Below, piece after piece: positions 1 through 9,783 of a DNA stretch of 64,000 bases; position 1 is the first letter of the stretch, and the number at the start of each line of letters is the position of its first letter. The notes beneath the pieces were generated by a model, which searched no databases, had not been told where the DNA came from, and saw only the letters and a list, made by a program, of their open reading frames with translations. The position numbers and the translations under genes were made by a program. The stretch is from Hydrococcus rivularis NIES-593 (GTDB taxonomy: Bacteria > Cyanobacteriota > Cyanobacteriia > Cyanobacteriales > Microcystaceae): assembly GCF_001904635.1 (NCBI RefSeq), contig NZ_MRCB01000001.1:443667-507666 (forward strand), read 5' to 3'.

Positions 1-2
1 CA

Positions 3-401
3 GAAATCGTTCGTCCTGGCAAAGATGTAACAATTCTGACCTACTCGCGGATGCGTCACCATTGCTTGCAGGCATTGAAACAGTTGGAAAAAGAAGGTTG
101 CGACCCCGAAATTATCGACTTGATTTCTCTTAAACCCTTCGACATGGAGACGATTAGCAACTCGATTCGCAAAACTCACCGAGTTATTATCGTCGAAGAA
201 TGTATGAAGACGGGGGGAATTGCGGCAGAATTAATTGCACTAATCAACGAGCAACTGTTTGATGAGTTAGACGCGCCAGTTGTCCGACTATCGTCTCAAG
301 ATATTCCCACGCCTTATAATGGCACCCTAGAGAGACTCACTATCGTCCAACCTCCCCAAATTGTTGAAGCCGTGAAGAACATGCTGGCCTTGAAGGTTTG
401 A
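3..401 (+). CDS. pdhB: Pyruvate dehydrogenase E1 component, beta subunit (3' part)
   Basis: The reading frame is open from the left edge and ends at 401; the gene begins outside the window. The visible 132 residues are the C-terminal transketolase-like half of the E1 beta subunit, with the segments [21 protein letters not shown] and [12 protein letters not shown] that are typical of PdhB. Paired with E1 alpha, it decarboxylates pyruvate with thiamine diphosphate and passes the acetyl group to the E2 lipoyl domain, feeding acetyl-CoA to fatty acid synthesis and the TCA branch. secD and secF follow on the same strand after a repeat-filled gap. Cotranscription cannot be judged, because the gap contains an inverted repeat that could end transcription. 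Confidence 0.93.
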   Translation, partial: EIVRPGKDVTILTYSRMRHHCLQALKQLEKEGCDPEIIDLISLKPFDMETISNSIRKTHRVIIVEECMKTGGIAAELIALINEQLFDELDAPVVRLSSQDIPTPYNGTLERLTIVQPPQIVEAVKNMLALKV

Positions 402-404
402 TGA

Positions 405-470
405 TTAGTTATTAGTTGTTGGTTAGTCGTTATCGATCCGCACAACCAACAACTAACTACTAATAACTAA
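405..470. repeat. Imperfect inverted repeat of 'ttagttattag' type
   Basis: The arms TTAGTTATTAG...TTGTTGGT (405-423) and their complement (445-470) can fold into an imperfect hairpin directly behind pdhB. The right arm has about 7 extra bases. The same word family (taactac/ttagtagt) recurs near 11590, 28915 and 62530, so this looks like a dispersed repeat that may also serve as a weak transcription stop. Confidence 0.55.
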
Positions 471-485
471 CTATTAATAGCGAAT

Positions 486-1892
486 ATGCAAAAACAAAGT
501 TGGAAAATTGCCTTAATTTTGGCGCTAATCGTCGGCGCGATCGCGACTATAATATTGATTCCCCCTCAGCTTGGCTTGGATCTTAGAGGCGGCGCGCAAC
601 TAACGATTCAGGTACAAACCACCAAGGAAGCCAAAGAGATTAAACCAGAAGATTTGACAGCCGTTAAAACGGTCATTGAAAACCGTATTAATGCGCTAGG
701 CGTTTCAGAACCTCTCATCCAAACTGTCGGCGCCAATAAGATTTTAGTACAGTTACCGGGCGTAACCGACTCTCAACAAGCCGAACGGATTTTAGGCGGT
801 ACGGCACAGCTAGAATTTCGAGCGCAGAAAAAGGGAACGGAAGCTCAGTTTAATGCCGAGTATGCTATTAAACGGCAGTTAGAAACAGAACTCACCCAGC
901 TCAGAAAAAATCCTCAAGGAAATGCTCAAAGAATTGCTGAATTAAATGAATCTATCAAGAAATCTAACGCAGCGATCGCACCACTCTTTGAATCGGTCGG
1001 TTTAACCGGAAAAAATCTTAAAAACGCTTATCCGAGTTCTACTCAAGGCAGTGCCTGGGAAGTGGCTATTAGCTTTGATAGCGAAGGAGCCAACAAATTT
1101 GCCGAACTGACTAAGAACTTAGCAGGAACGCGGCGCAGTATTGGAATTTTCCTCGATAACGATCTTATCAGCGCTCCGATTGTTGACGTGAAATTTGCCA
1201 CAACGGGGATTACTGGTGGCAATGCCGTGATTACGGGCAACTTTACCGTTGAAACGGCTAACGAACTAGCCGTCCAGCTTCGCGGCGGTTCGCTTCCTTT
1301 CCCAGTAGAAGTGGTAGAAAACCGCACTGTCGGTGCAACGCTAGGACAAGACAGCATCCGTCGCAGTATCTATGCCGGAATGGCTGGCTTGATCTTGGTG
1401 TTAATTTTTATGGGAGTTTACTATCGACTTCCCGGACTCATTGCCGATTTAGCCTTGCTTATCTATGCGTTGCTAACGCTAGCTTGTTTTGCTTTGGTGG
1501 GAGTAACCTTAACCTTACCTGGAATCGCGGGATTTATCCTCAGTATCGGTATGGCAGTGGATGCTAACGTACTCATTTTTGAGCGCACCAGAGAAGAACT
1601 CCGCGCTGGCAACACCCTCTATCGCGCCGTTGAAGCCGGTTTTTATCGAGCTTTTTCTAGTATTTTGGATAGTAACGTTACTACATTAATTGCTTGCGGG
1701 GCGCTAGCTTGGCTGGGTTCGGGTTTAGTCAGGGGTTTTGCCGTTACGCTGGGCATCGGCGTAGGGGTCAGTATGTTCACTGCGCTGACTTGCAGTCGGA
1801 CTTTCATGTTGCTATTGGTGTTGGGATTTCCAGGGATTCGACAAAAACCAGAACTCTTTTGTCCCAACTTACCTGTCTCGTTGAAGGGATGA
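486..1892 (+). CDS. secD: Protein translocase subunit SecD
   Basis: SecD is the larger half of the SecDF membrane complex, which uses the proton-motive force to help SecYEG complete protein translocation across plasma and thylakoid membranes. The 468-residue protein has an N-terminal membrane helix (about residues 8-26), the LGLDLRGGAQL motif, a large periplasmic domain, and a C-terminal block of membrane helices containing GIAGFILSIGMAVDANVLIFER, the conserved SecD TM4 signature. Length and layout are normal for cyanobacteria. secF follows 41 bases downstream on the same strand, as expected for a secDF operon. Confidence 0.97.
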   Translation: MQKQSWKIALILALIVGAIATIILIPPQLGLDLRGGAQLTIQVQTTKEAKEIKPEDLTAVKTVIENRINALGVSEPLIQTVGANKILVQLPGVTDSQQAERILGGTAQLEFRAQKKGTEAQFNAEYAIKRQLETELTQLRKNPQGNAQRIAELNESIKKSNAAIAPLFESVGLTGKNLKNAYPSSTQGSAWEVAISFDSEGANKFAELTKNLAGTRRSIGIFLDNDLISAPIVDVKFATTGITGGNAVITGNFTVETANELAVQLRGGSLPFPVEVVENRTVGATLGQDSIRRSIYAGMAGLILVLIFMGVYYRLPGLIADLALLIYALLTLACFALVGVTLTLPGIAGFILSIGMAVDANVLIFERTREELRAGNTLYRAVEAGFYRAFSSILDSNVTTLIACGALAWLGSGLVRGFAVTLGIGVGVSMFTALTCSRTFMLLLVLGFPGIRQKPELFCPNLPVSLKG

Positions 1893-1933
1893 GATGAACT
1901 CAGAAGTCAGAAATCAGAAATAATCAATGACGA

Positions 1934-2878
1934 ATGATAATGAAATTTAGCGCTATCAAACAGCAACGCATCTGGTGGACGATATCTTTACTGGTAATTT
2001 TGGCTGGTGTCGTTGCCATGGTCATTTCCTTTTCACAATTTCAAGCCCCGCTGCGTCCCGGCTTGGATTTTGTGGGCGGTACTCGGTTGCAACTCGAACT
2101 CGATTGCTCCGTAGCGGGAAACTGCGATCGCCTGATTGACAGTGCCAAAGTTCGAGCCATTCTCTCCGAGCAAGATTTGGGAGATAGCAGCATCCAAGTT
2201 ATCGAAAACTATGGTTTGTCGATCCGCAGCAAAACCCTCAATGTAGACCAACGAACCCAGTTAGAAACCAGCCTTAACCAACAAATTGGCAAATTCGATC
2301 CCCAAAAGACTCAACTCGATACAGTTGGTCCAACCATCGGTCGGGAGTTGTTTGTGTCGGGGATGCTGGCGTTAATTGTTTCCTTCTTCGGCATTCTCGT
2401 CTATCTAAGCGTCCGTTTCCAATTTGACTACGCTTTTTTTGCGTTCATAGCCCTATTCCACGACGTCTTGGTTACGGCTGGTATTTTTTCTATTTTGGGT
2501 TTGGTCGCAGGCATAGAAGTCGATAGCTTGTTTTTGGTGTCGCTGTTGACTATCATCGGTTTCTCGGTTAACGATACGGTAGTCATCTACGATCGCATTC
2601 GGGACAATCTGGTTCAGTTCCCCGATCTCTCGATTAACGAAACGGTTGATAATGCCGTCAATCAAACGTTAGGGCGATCGATCAACACGACCCTGACGAC
2701 GTTACTCCCCCTAGTCGCTATTTTTTTCCTGGGGGGAGAAACGCTCAAATATTTTGCCCTAGCGTTGATTGTAGGTTTTATCGCGGGCGCGTATTCGAGT
2801 ATCTTTATCGCCAGTACTCTCTTGGCTTGGTGGCGCAACCGCCAGCCCAAATCGGCAGTTGCGAAGTCCAGCTCTTAG
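1934..2878 (+). CDS. secF: Protein translocase subunit SecF
   Basis: SecF is the smaller partner of SecD in the Sec accessory complex. The 314-residue protein shows a first membrane helix (about 12-33), the [14 protein letters not shown] motif, a short periplasmic domain, and the C-terminal helices with [15 protein letters not shown], the SecF equivalent of the SecD TM4 motif. Two in-frame ATGs (1934 and 1940) are possible starts; neither has a convincing Shine-Dalgarno. Its stop codon abuts the stop of the convergent kinase gene with no intervening base, so the two transcripts must overlap at their ends. Confidence 0.97.
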   Translation: MIMKFSAIKQQRIWWTISLLVILAGVVAMVISFSQFQAPLRPGLDFVGGTRLQLELDCSVAGNCDRLIDSAKVRAILSEQDLGDSSIQVIENYGLSIRSKTLNVDQRTQLETSLNQQIGKFDPQKTQLDTVGPTIGRELFVSGMLALIVSFFGILVYLSVRFQFDYAFFAFIALFHDVLVTAGIFSILGLVAGIEVDSLFLVSLLTIIGFSVNDTVVIYDRIRDNLVQFPDLSINETVDNAVNQTLGRSINTTLTTLLPLVAIFFLGGETLKYFALALIVGFIAGAYSSIFIASTLLAWWRNRQPKSAVAKSSS

Positions 2879-5212
2879 CTAGAAGATATAGATAGCGCCA
2901 GTTCGATGCACGTTAACCGTGCTGTCCCCCGCCCGCTCGCGCTCGCCCGGTAAAATCGTAACGGTTAGCAGATTGTTAGAAGCGGCTACATCAAACTTCA
3001 AGCTACTAGCGAACTCGCCATTGCTTGGCGATGCAATGGGATTAATCAAAAGGTTAGCATCGAGGGGAACGCGGGTTAAAGTAGCGCTTTCCCTGGATGC
3101 TAACTGTCTCGGCGAAAATTCATTGGTCGTCAAGGCGTATTCAATCTGCTCGCCTGTCTGGTTGATCAATTTAACTTGAAAAGGTCGTTGCGGGTCGATC
3201 CTAGCGGCAGGTTGCCAGTAACCGGGCTTAAAAGTTTCAGCCGGTGGGTTAGTTTTTTTCGGAGCGGGAGTTGGTTGTTCAGATGCCGCCGGGGGTTTTG
3301 TTTCTGGCAGAACAACCTCGTTTTTTTGGGCAGCGCTCAAATTAATTTGAGCTTGTGGTTTCGGTTCCGACTCGCTAGAGTTGGAGTTGGCAACAACATC
3401 CGCAGGGGATTGTTCTGGTGCCGGGGTTTCTCGAGCGGCGGGAGTTGGTTCGTCTTTTAAAGGAATCGAATCAGATCGTTCGAGAAGGGGGGTTTCGAGC
3501 GGTTCTGCTTGTCTGCTTTGAGAGGAAGCGGTCTCCTCAGACTGAGTTGCCTTTTTCTCGGAGTTTTCTTCGGGTGCTTTGGTTTGTCGCTCGACTTTTT
3601 GTTCTGTGTTCCCATTCACCGAGGATTCCGTTTGCTCCCCACCTCTTCGCGAAACTAGCTCGGAGATCTGGCTTTGGAGGCGTCGCACTTTTTCGGTCAG
3701 CTCTCTTTGATAATTAGCGAACTCTTGTTGGGATTGCGAGGTAGACTCTGGGGTGGCGCTAGGTACTTCAGGCGCTCCAAACGATGAGTCTCTAGTGCCG
3801 CCGAGGCGATCGCTAATCTCTTGCAATTCCTTCTTGCCCTCGAAGGAAGACGCTTCAGCTACTTTCTTCTGCGCTTGGGCATCTCCTTTGGCAGTTTTTG
3901 GCAACGGTCGATCGCTGGCACAGTTATTGAAAACTTCGCACACAAAGGCGATTTTAGGAGATCGCTCGCCAATCGCCCACCCTCCTATCAACGACCCCGC
4001 GACTAAAACGCCTGCGGTCAGCCAGCGCACGGAAGAGGCAACCGACTGTCTTCTCCCAATTGGCTGGGAAGTTCGTTTTCTGCGCCGATGTTGGCTGGGA
4101 AGCCTACTTTTCGCTTTGGCTTGAACGCTCGTATCCCGGTCGATTTGAAGGCTCGTCCCTGGCTCTTGAATGACCGTGCGCTGCTGAGAAGGAAAACTTC
4201 TTTTCGCTGCCGATGAAGGGGGTTTGAGATAGGAATGAGCGATTAAAGTATCGTCTTCGCTCCCAAACTCTGTCCGTTCTCCTTCGTTGCGATAGTAACT
4301 ACGGGGTTGGGCTGGACGGGGAGGCATCGATGAGAGCGAGCTTCTGTGCGGCAAAATAGTTGACAGAGCCATTAGGACTTCGCTAGCAGATTGAAAGCGG
4401 TCTTTGGGAATTTCTGCCAGCATCTTATCTAGAATCAGACCGAGAGAAGGGTGAAGCTTGACAAATTTTCGCCACTGCCACTTGAGAGAGTATCCGTCGC
4501 ATAGTTCGCTCGGATGTCTTCCTGTCAGAAGCACCAGAGCGGTTACCGCCAGAGAATAGAGATCGCTATTGGGATAGCATTGACCGAGACGCAGCTGTTC
4601 CGGCGGTGAATAGCCCGCCTTTCCTACCATCGTTCCCCGAACTGAAGCAGCCGTTTCTTCGCTCCCGATCTGACTTCCTATCTGAGTGATAACCTGCTTG
4701 ACTACCCCAAAGTCGATCAATACAGGTTTGTTTCCCTGGTTTGGGAACATGATGTTATCTGGAGAAATGTCTCGATGAATGATGCGACGACTGTGGATGT
4801 TCTCTAGAACGGGCAGTAGGTCTTTAAGCCATTGCAGTACTTCGGCTTCCGAGAAAACTTTTCCCAGGGCAAGACGTTCTTGGAGTAGTTCGCAATAAGT
4901 CTTGCCATCGATATACTCTTGTACGAGGAACAACCGTCCTCGGTCTTCAAAAAAGCCAAAACATTGAGGGATTTGAGGATGCTTGAGCTTGCACAGAACT
5001 TGTGCTTCTTGCTCGAAGAGTGAGTAACACTTTTGTATGACCGATTCTCTGTTGTCTGCTGGGGCAAATTCCTTCAGGACGCGGAGCTGAGCCGAATTCT
5101 GGTTGTCGAAAACTAGATAGGTACAACCGCAACTTCCATATCCTAATGTTCGTTGCACCAGGTAGCGATCGCCCACTAGAGTCCCAGGAGAAAGTTCTGC
5201 TGTTGCCCTCAT
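2879..5212 (-). CDS. Membrane-anchored Ser/Thr protein kinase
   Basis: This is a Hanks-type protein kinase of 777 residues. The catalytic domain fills about residues 10-290: a glycine loop (GYGSCGCTY), the ATP-binding Lys in VLKEFAP, HRDISPDN (HRD near 146-148), DFGVVK (near 167-169) and a GYSPPEQ activation segment, so it should be active. A basic linker leads to one membrane helix (WLTAGVLVAGSLIGGWAIG, about residue 400). After that comes a long region rich in Glu, Pro, Ser and Gln and a small C-terminal domain, probably outside the cytoplasm. The longest frame begins with TTG at 5227; the ATG at 5212 is preferred. Substrate unknown. It converges on secF. Confidence 0.93.
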   Translation of the reverse strand: MRATAELSPGTLVGDRYLVQRTLGYGSCGCTYLVFDNQNSAQLRVLKEFAPADNRESVIQKCYSLFEQEAQVLCKLKHPQIPQCFGFFEDRGRLFLVQEYIDGKTYCELLQERLALGKVFSEAEVLQWLKDLLPVLENIHSRRIIHRDISPDNIMFPNQGNKPVLIDFGVVKQVITQIGSQIGSEETAASVRGTMVGKAGYSPPEQLRLGQCYPNSDLYSLAVTALVLLTGRHPSELCDGYSLKWQWRKFVKLHPSLGLILDKMLAEIPKDRFQSASEVLMALSTILPHRSSLSSMPPRPAQPRSYYRNEGERTEFGSEDDTLIAHSYLKPPSSAAKRSFPSQQRTVIQEPGTSLQIDRDTSVQAKAKSRLPSQHRRRKRTSQPIGRRQSVASSVRWLTAGVLVAGSLIGGWAIGERSPKIAFVCEVFNNCASDRPLPKTAKGDAQAQKKVAEASSFEGKKELQEISDRLGGTRDSSFGAPEVPSATPESTSQSQQEFANYQRELTEKVRRLQSQISELVSRRGGEQTESSVNGNTEQKVERQTKAPEENSEKKATQSEETASSQSRQAEPLETPLLERSDSIPLKDEPTPAARETPAPEQSPADVVANSNSSESEPKPQAQINLSAAQKNEVVLPETKPPAASEQPTPAPKKTNPPAETFKPGYWQPAARIDPQRPFQVKLINQTGEQIEYALTTNEFSPRQLASRESATLTRVPLDANLLINPIASPSNGEFASSLKFDVAASNNLLTVTILPGERERAGDSTVNVHRTGAIYIF

Positions 5213-5420
5213 AGAAGAAGCTCTCAATTCAATAGAAACCGTGTTTTACGTTAAAAGTAAAAAGTAAAGAACTTGTTTAGGAAAATTTAATAATCTATTT
5301 TTTGGAATAGTCCTAATTGAAGGACTTTCCTTGCTAGAGATTATGTTCCCCCGAAATGCTAATTTTATTTTTGTTAACTTAAACTCTTGTTTTGCTAACA
5401 GTTTAGCAGATAAAAGATCG

Positions 5421-6479
5421 ATGACCTACAAACGCCGCCAATTCTTAATATTTATCGCGGGAACCGTAGGCGGTTTGGGAGTTGCGACCTGCGCTCGCCA
5501 AGCACTCCCAAATTGGGAGACGACGGCAAAACCGACCGTCCCGAACCCGTCAGCCGCTCCCGTGCGGAGGGACGCGCGCATCGTTGTCATCAGCGATCTC
5601 AATAGTTCTTATGGCTCGACGAGTTACGAACCAGAAGTCGATCGCGCGATCGCGCTCATTCCCGATTGGCAACCCGATCTCGTTCTATGCGGCGGCGACA
5701 TGGTAGCCGCTCAAAAACGCTCCCTCAGCGGATCTCAGCTCAAAGCTATGTGGGAAGCTTTCGACCGCCACGTGGCGGCTCCCCTGAGAAAAGCTAACAT
5801 TCCCTTGGGTTTTACCATTGGCAATCACGACGGTTCGGGAGCCTTGGCGCAAGGAAAATTTATCTTCGCGCGCGATCGCCAGTTAGCCGCTGCCTATTGG
5901 AGAGATCCCAAGCATCATCCGGGCTTGCAATTCGTCGATCGCGCGGGCTATCCTTTCTACTACACCTTTGTGCAGAACGGCATTTTTTATCTCGTTTGGG
6001 ACGCTTCGACTCATATCATCCCCCCAGAGCAAATCGCCTGGGCACAAAAAAGCCTCGCCAGTCCTGCGGCCAGGCAAGCTAGGATGCGAATCGCTCTCGG
6101 TCACCTGCCTCTCTATGCCGTAGCAGCGGGCAGAGATACAGCTGGGAATTATCTCGCCGATGCCGAGCGCTTGCGCTCTCTACTGGAGAGCTATCGAGTG
6201 CATACCTACATTAGCGGACACCATCACGCCTATTTTCCCGGAAAGCAGGGCAAATTAGAGTTGCTTCATGCAGGGGCAATCGGAAGCGGCCCTCGCAAGT
6301 TATTGAATAGCAATCTTCCGCCTCGCAAGACGCTAACAGTAGTCGATGTCAATCTCAAGTCCGAATCGACCGCCTACACTACCTACGACATGAAAACCCT
6401 CGCTATAGTTGACATCAAAACTTTACCGAGAATGATTGTCGGACCTAACGGAAAAGTGCTGCGTCGAGATCTGGGGTGA
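5421..6479 (+). CDS. Secreted calcineurin-like metallophosphoesterase
   Basis: A 352-residue metal-dependent phosphoesterase of the calcineurin-like superfamily. The expected metal-binding blocks are present: VISDLNSS, GGDMV, GNHDGSG, and SGHHHAYF near the C-terminus. The chosen ATG gives an N-terminus with a twin-arginine-like KRRQF followed by a hydrophobic stretch ending GVATC, compatible with Tat export and possibly with a lipid-modified Cys. An in-frame ATG at 5343 lies upstream, but the preceding sequence looks non-coding. Substrate is unknown; it could act on phosphodiesters or phosphoproteins outside the membrane. Confidence 0.88.
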   Translation: MTYKRRQFLIFIAGTVGGLGVATCARQALPNWETTAKPTVPNPSAAPVRRDARIVVISDLNSSYGSTSYEPEVDRAIALIPDWQPDLVLCGGDMVAAQKRSLSGSQLKAMWEAFDRHVAAPLRKANIPLGFTIGNHDGSGALAQGKFIFARDRQLAAAYWRDPKHHPGLQFVDRAGYPFYYTFVQNGIFYLVWDASTHIIPPEQIAWAQKSLASPAARQARMRIALGHLPLYAVAAGRDTAGNYLADAERLRSLLESYRVHTYISGHHHAYFPGKQGKLELLHAGAIGSGPRKLLNSNLPPRKTLTVVDVNLKSESTAYTTYDMKTLAIVDIKTLPRMIVGPNGKVLRRDLG

Positions 6480-6642
6480 GAGGATTTAAGCAAACCCGAT
6501 CTATTGAGAGTCTTCTGTCTCTTCTATATCGCCTTTCTACGATCCGAGAGGGGACGTTCCTATGCAACAATAATAAGGTTATTCAAAAATGAATGCTCGA
6601 TTAGGCCATGAAGCCGATCTAGTAAGAGAGAGAGAACCAAAG

Positions 6643-6864
6643 ATGAAAGTTGGCGATCGCGTTCGCGTTACTAAATCAGTTGTAGTTTATCATTACCCAA
6701 AAAGTAAAAACCAACCCTTGGATCTCAAAGGCATGGAGGGAGAAATCATCGATATCGTGACTAATTGGCAGGGAAGACCTGTCAGCGCTAACCTTCCGAT
6801 TGTAGTTAAGTTTGAAAAAAACTTTAAAGCCCATTTTCGAGAAGACGAAGTAGAAGTTATTTAA
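6643..6864 (+). CDS. ftrV: Ferredoxin:thioredoxin reductase variable (alpha) subunit
   Basis: FtrV is the small variable subunit that clamps the catalytic FtrC subunit of ferredoxin:thioredoxin reductase, which passes photosynthetic electrons to thioredoxin. The 73-residue product shows the family core VGDRVRV, VYHYPK, DLKGMEGEI, WQGRPVSANLP, VVKF and FREDEVEVI, an SH3-like barrel. An in-frame ATG at 6589 would add 18 unrelated residues. The ATG at 6643 matches the family's normal length and start (MKVGDRVRV), so it is chosen. Confidence 0.93.
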   Translation: MKVGDRVRVTKSVVVYHYPKSKNQPLDLKGMEGEIIDIVTNWQGRPVSANLPIVVKFEKNFKAHFREDEVEVI

Positions 6865-6904
6865 ATGTTGAAGTTTGAAAGTATAATTTTGTGTTGCGAT
6901 CGAA

Positions 6905-8215
6905 ATGACTATAGGCAAGCGAGTCAGCCAACGCACGAGGGGAGTGAAAGCCAAAACGACGATCCTGTATGGTTTTCTGTCGCTCGCGATCGTTTTAGTT
7001 GCGATCTTGGGTTGGATAATCCCTGCTTTCACTCAACAAGTCGTCACCGTCTCGGTTTTAATGCACGCTCCCGAAGCCGCCGAGTGGAAGCCTTCCGTTG
7101 AAGAATTTCATCAAACTCACCCCAACATTCGCATAGAAGTTATTGAAGGTCCCAACGATGCCGACCAGCGTGAGGATCTCTACACTTCCTCATTTCTGTT
7201 GGGAAATTCTCCCTACGATCTCGTTTTCATGGATGTTACCTGGGCATCGAAATTTGCGGCGGCGGGATGGCTGATGGATCTATCGGATAGACTTTCTCCC
7301 GAACAGTTATCTGCCTTTCTCGAAGGGGATGTCAATGGCGGTCGCTATCAAGGAAAACTCTATCGCATTCCCCTGCGTTCCGATGCAGGTATGCTTTACT
7401 ATCGTAAAGATTTATTAGAACAAGCCGGGTACGAACCCCCCGAAACCTTTGCAGAACTGGTTGAAATCTCTCGATCGCTACAACAGCAAGGATTGGTCGA
7501 TTGGGGCTACCTCTGGCAAGGCAAACAATATGAGGGTTTATCGGCAATGTTTGTCGAAATTCTCAAAGGGTATGGAGGATTTTGGGTCGATCCGCAAACT
7601 TTGGAAGTAGGACTCGATCGCCCGGAAGCCATACAAGCTGTTCAGTTTTTACGCAGTACTATTGAGAAAGGTATTTCTCCACCCGGCACAACCACCTATA
7701 CCGAAGAAGAAACCCGCCTCTTATTCCAAAATGGCAAAGCGGCTTTTTTGCGCAATTGGCCCTATGTTTTTAGCCTAGCTGCCCAAGAAGGTTCGGCAAT
7801 TATCGGCAAGTATGGCATCAAACCCATGGTGCATGCGCCAGGACGCGATAGCGGGGCATGTCAAGGGGGATGGGGACTCGGTATCGCCAAAACCAGCCAA
7901 CACCCCGATGAAGCTTGGAAAGTTATCGAATTTCTAACGAGCGAGGAAATTCAGCGCAAATTTATTCTAGCAACGGGCAAAGTTCCCAGCCTCAAGTCTC
8001 TTTTTAACGATCCGACCGTTGTTGCTAAGTATCCCCACTATCCGCAACTGTTAGAAGTTATCGAAAACGCTGCCCTTCGCCCTCCTATCGCCCAGTATGC
8101 CCAAGCTTCCGACATTTTACAACGTTACCTCAGTGCGGCGATCGCTAACAGACTCAGTCCAGAAAAAGCGATGAAAGCCGCCGCCGACGAAACTCGCAGG
8201 TTATTAAATAGATAG
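6905..8215 (+). CDS. ABC transporter substrate-binding protein, family 1 (sugar type)
   Basis: A 436-residue extracellular solute-binding protein of the maltose/trehalose type. It has an N-terminal hydrophobic anchor (about residues 19-43), an ordinary type 1 binding-protein fold with the recognisable segments YDLVFMDVTWASKFA, YRIPLRSDAGMLYYRKDLL and GGWGLGIAKTSQHPDEAW, and no lipobox Cys, so it is either cleaved or stays tethered by the signal anchor. No permease or ATPase gene is adjacent, so its transporter must be encoded elsewhere. The substrate, probably a di- or oligosaccharide or compatible solute, cannot be set from sequence. Confidence 0.88.
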   Translation: MTIGKRVSQRTRGVKAKTTILYGFLSLAIVLVAILGWIIPAFTQQVVTVSVLMHAPEAAEWKPSVEEFHQTHPNIRIEVIEGPNDADQREDLYTSSFLLGNSPYDLVFMDVTWASKFAAAGWLMDLSDRLSPEQLSAFLEGDVNGGRYQGKLYRIPLRSDAGMLYYRKDLLEQAGYEPPETFAELVEISRSLQQQGLVDWGYLWQGKQYEGLSAMFVEILKGYGGFWVDPQTLEVGLDRPEAIQAVQFLRSTIEKGISPPGTTTYTEEETRLLFQNGKAAFLRNWPYVFSLAAQEGSAIIGKYGIKPMVHAPGRDSGACQGGWGLGIAKTSQHPDEAWKVIEFLTSEEIQRKFILATGKVPSLKSLFNDPTVVAKYPHYPQLLEVIENAALRPPIAQYAQASDILQRYLSAAIANRLSPEKAMKAAADETRRLLNR

Positions 8216-8264
8216 AGAGATATACCTGGTTATTATAAAGATTCAAGAAATTCTGAGAATTTAG

Positions 8265-8918
8265 ATGAATTTAACTTGCCAACAACTCCTACAAAACCAT
8301 CCTCAAGTTTGGCAACAAGCGACAGTACATCCTTTTCTGGAACGGTGCTATTTAGGAACGATTCAACCGCAACAATTTAATACCTGGCTAGTTCAAGATT
8401 ATCTGTTTGTAGTGGAATTTACTCGTTTTGTGGCTAGAGTTCTTGCCAATGCGCCCCAGGAACATTTTGATGTGATTTTAGGCGGTCTGAGCGCCCTGAA
8501 AGACGAATTGAATTGGTTTGAAGCAAAAGCCGCCGAAAGGAAGCTCAACCTAAAAACCCAGAAACAGGCAACTACTACCAAATACTCGCAGTATATGGCT
8601 CAGACGAATGAGATGCCTTATCCGGTTCAAGCGACTGCACTTTGGGCGATCGAACTCGCCTACAATCAAGCTTGGCAATTACCTGGAACGATGCCAGAAC
8701 CTTACGCAGAATTTGCCAATCGTTGGGGAAACCGAGGATTTACCGAATATGTAAAGTTGCTAGAAAAACAAGCTGACGAAGCTTTGGCAACCGCTTGCGA
8801 TCGCATTCAAAAACAAGCCGAATCGGCTTTTCTACAAATTGCTAGTCTAGAAAAGGATTTTTGGAACATGGCATTTTATCTGGCTTCGCAATCGTCGGCA
8901 GATAACCCCAAGAATTGA
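8265..8918 (+). CDS. TenA/thiaminase-II-like protein
   Basis: A 217-residue all-helical protein of the TenA / haem-oxygenase-like superfamily (FNTWLVQDYLFVVEF, LKDELNWF, ALWAIELAYNQAW). TenA proteins hydrolyse degraded thiamine pyrimidines for salvage. The position near residue 125 where classical TenA has a catalytic Cys reads ATALWAIEL here, without Cys, so the protein looks closer to the TenA_E subgroup, whose activities are less uniform. No thiamine gene is adjacent. It lies 49 bases behind the binding-protein gene on the same strand, but a functional tie to it is not evident. Confidence 0.85.
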   Translation: MNLTCQQLLQNHPQVWQQATVHPFLERCYLGTIQPQQFNTWLVQDYLFVVEFTRFVARVLANAPQEHFDVILGGLSALKDELNWFEAKAAERKLNLKTQKQATTTKYSQYMAQTNEMPYPVQATALWAIELAYNQAWQLPGTMPEPYAEFANRWGNRGFTEYVKLLEKQADEALATACDRIQKQAESAFLQIASLEKDFWNMAFYLASQSSADNPKN

Positions 8919-8949
8919 AATCATAAGGCGATCGTCCTGCGATTTATGC

Positions 8950-9567
8950 TTATTTTTGCTTTTGAGAAAGCCGTTTTTTGAAGAAGAAACCAAATCCCAG
9001 TGCCGTTGCTGCACCTAGAATAGTGAAAGGTTCGGGAGCGGCAGCAGTCAGAACGCGCAACTCATCATACCCCGTCCCCCGAATGTTAAAGCTCAAATCT
9101 AACGTATTTCCTCCACCGCTAATAAAGAAATCAGACAATCCCTGGCGATCTTCAGATTCCAGCCCTCGCCAATTTCCCCCATAGGAAACGCCCGCAGCGC
9201 CAAAAAGCGCGTCACTGGCTTCGAGATTGCGACGGCTCCAAATTAACCCCACAATAGGACTACTAAAGCTAATCGAACCGCTTGCAGTTTTCCAAGAATC
9301 AGAATTGCTCTCAGTATCAAAGTAAATGTTATAGCTATCTACTAATGTTCCAGGAGCGATTTTTCCGGCATTTAAAGCAATGCCGCCATCAGGGAAAGCA
9401 ACATCGGTAGTTTCCTCAAATACTTGAATCGTATCGGCTGTTGGCAGATTCCCTTGAGTCGGTGTAGAGATTTGAGTAATTCCAATGGTACTGAGAATCC
9501 CTGCCAATGCTGGCGCAGGAATTAGGACGGATGTCAGTATGACAATAGAAAGCTTTAAGGCTTGCAT
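8950..9567 (-). CDS. PEP-CTERM sorting domain protein
   Basis: A 205-residue secreted protein with an N-terminal signal peptide (hydrophobic run ending ALAG near residue 23) and a C-terminal PEP-CTERM tripartite signal: EP followed by a hydrophobic helix (FTILGAATALGFGFFF) and a basic tail (KKRLSQKQK). Such tails are recognised by exosortase and cleaved at the membrane; the proteins are usually linked to the cell envelope or exopolysaccharide. The middle is a beta-rich domain without a function I can name. No exosortase gene is in the window. It is convergent with the tenA-like gene, 31 bases away. Confidence 0.85.
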   Translation of the reverse strand: MQALKLSIVILTSVLIPAPALAGILSTIGITQISTPTQGNLPTADTIQVFEETTDVAFPDGGIALNAGKIAPGTLVDSYNIYFDTESNSDSWKTASGSISFSSPIVGLIWSRRNLEASDALFGAAGVSYGGNWRGLESEDRQGLSDFFISGGGNTLDLSFNIRGTGYDELRVLTAAAPEPFTILGAATALGFGFFFKKRLSQKQK

Positions 9568-9720
9568 AAAGGCTTTTAAGATTGATGAGTATTTAACAAG
9601 ATAAGTAAATTTTATCTAGTAAAGATTAGAGGGCTAGCATACATTTTTACCGATTTCCAAAATTTTACGGAATCTTTAAAAAAGCAAGAAAATCTTCTTT
9701 TTATTGGTCAATACTTGTCA

Positions 9721-9757
9721 ATAAAAAACTCCCACAGTTTGAATCTGCGGGAGTTAC
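9721..9757 (-). terminator. Rho-independent terminator of ndhD
   Basis: On the minus strand a stem formed by ACTCCCGCAG and CTGTGGGAGT (one mismatch, 7-base loop, 9728-9754) is followed by TTTTTTAT. It lies 27 bases past the ndhD stop codon and is the clearest intrinsic terminator in the window. Confidence 0.85.
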
Positions 9758-9783
9758 CAATCGAGATTGCTTGAAGCGATTAA

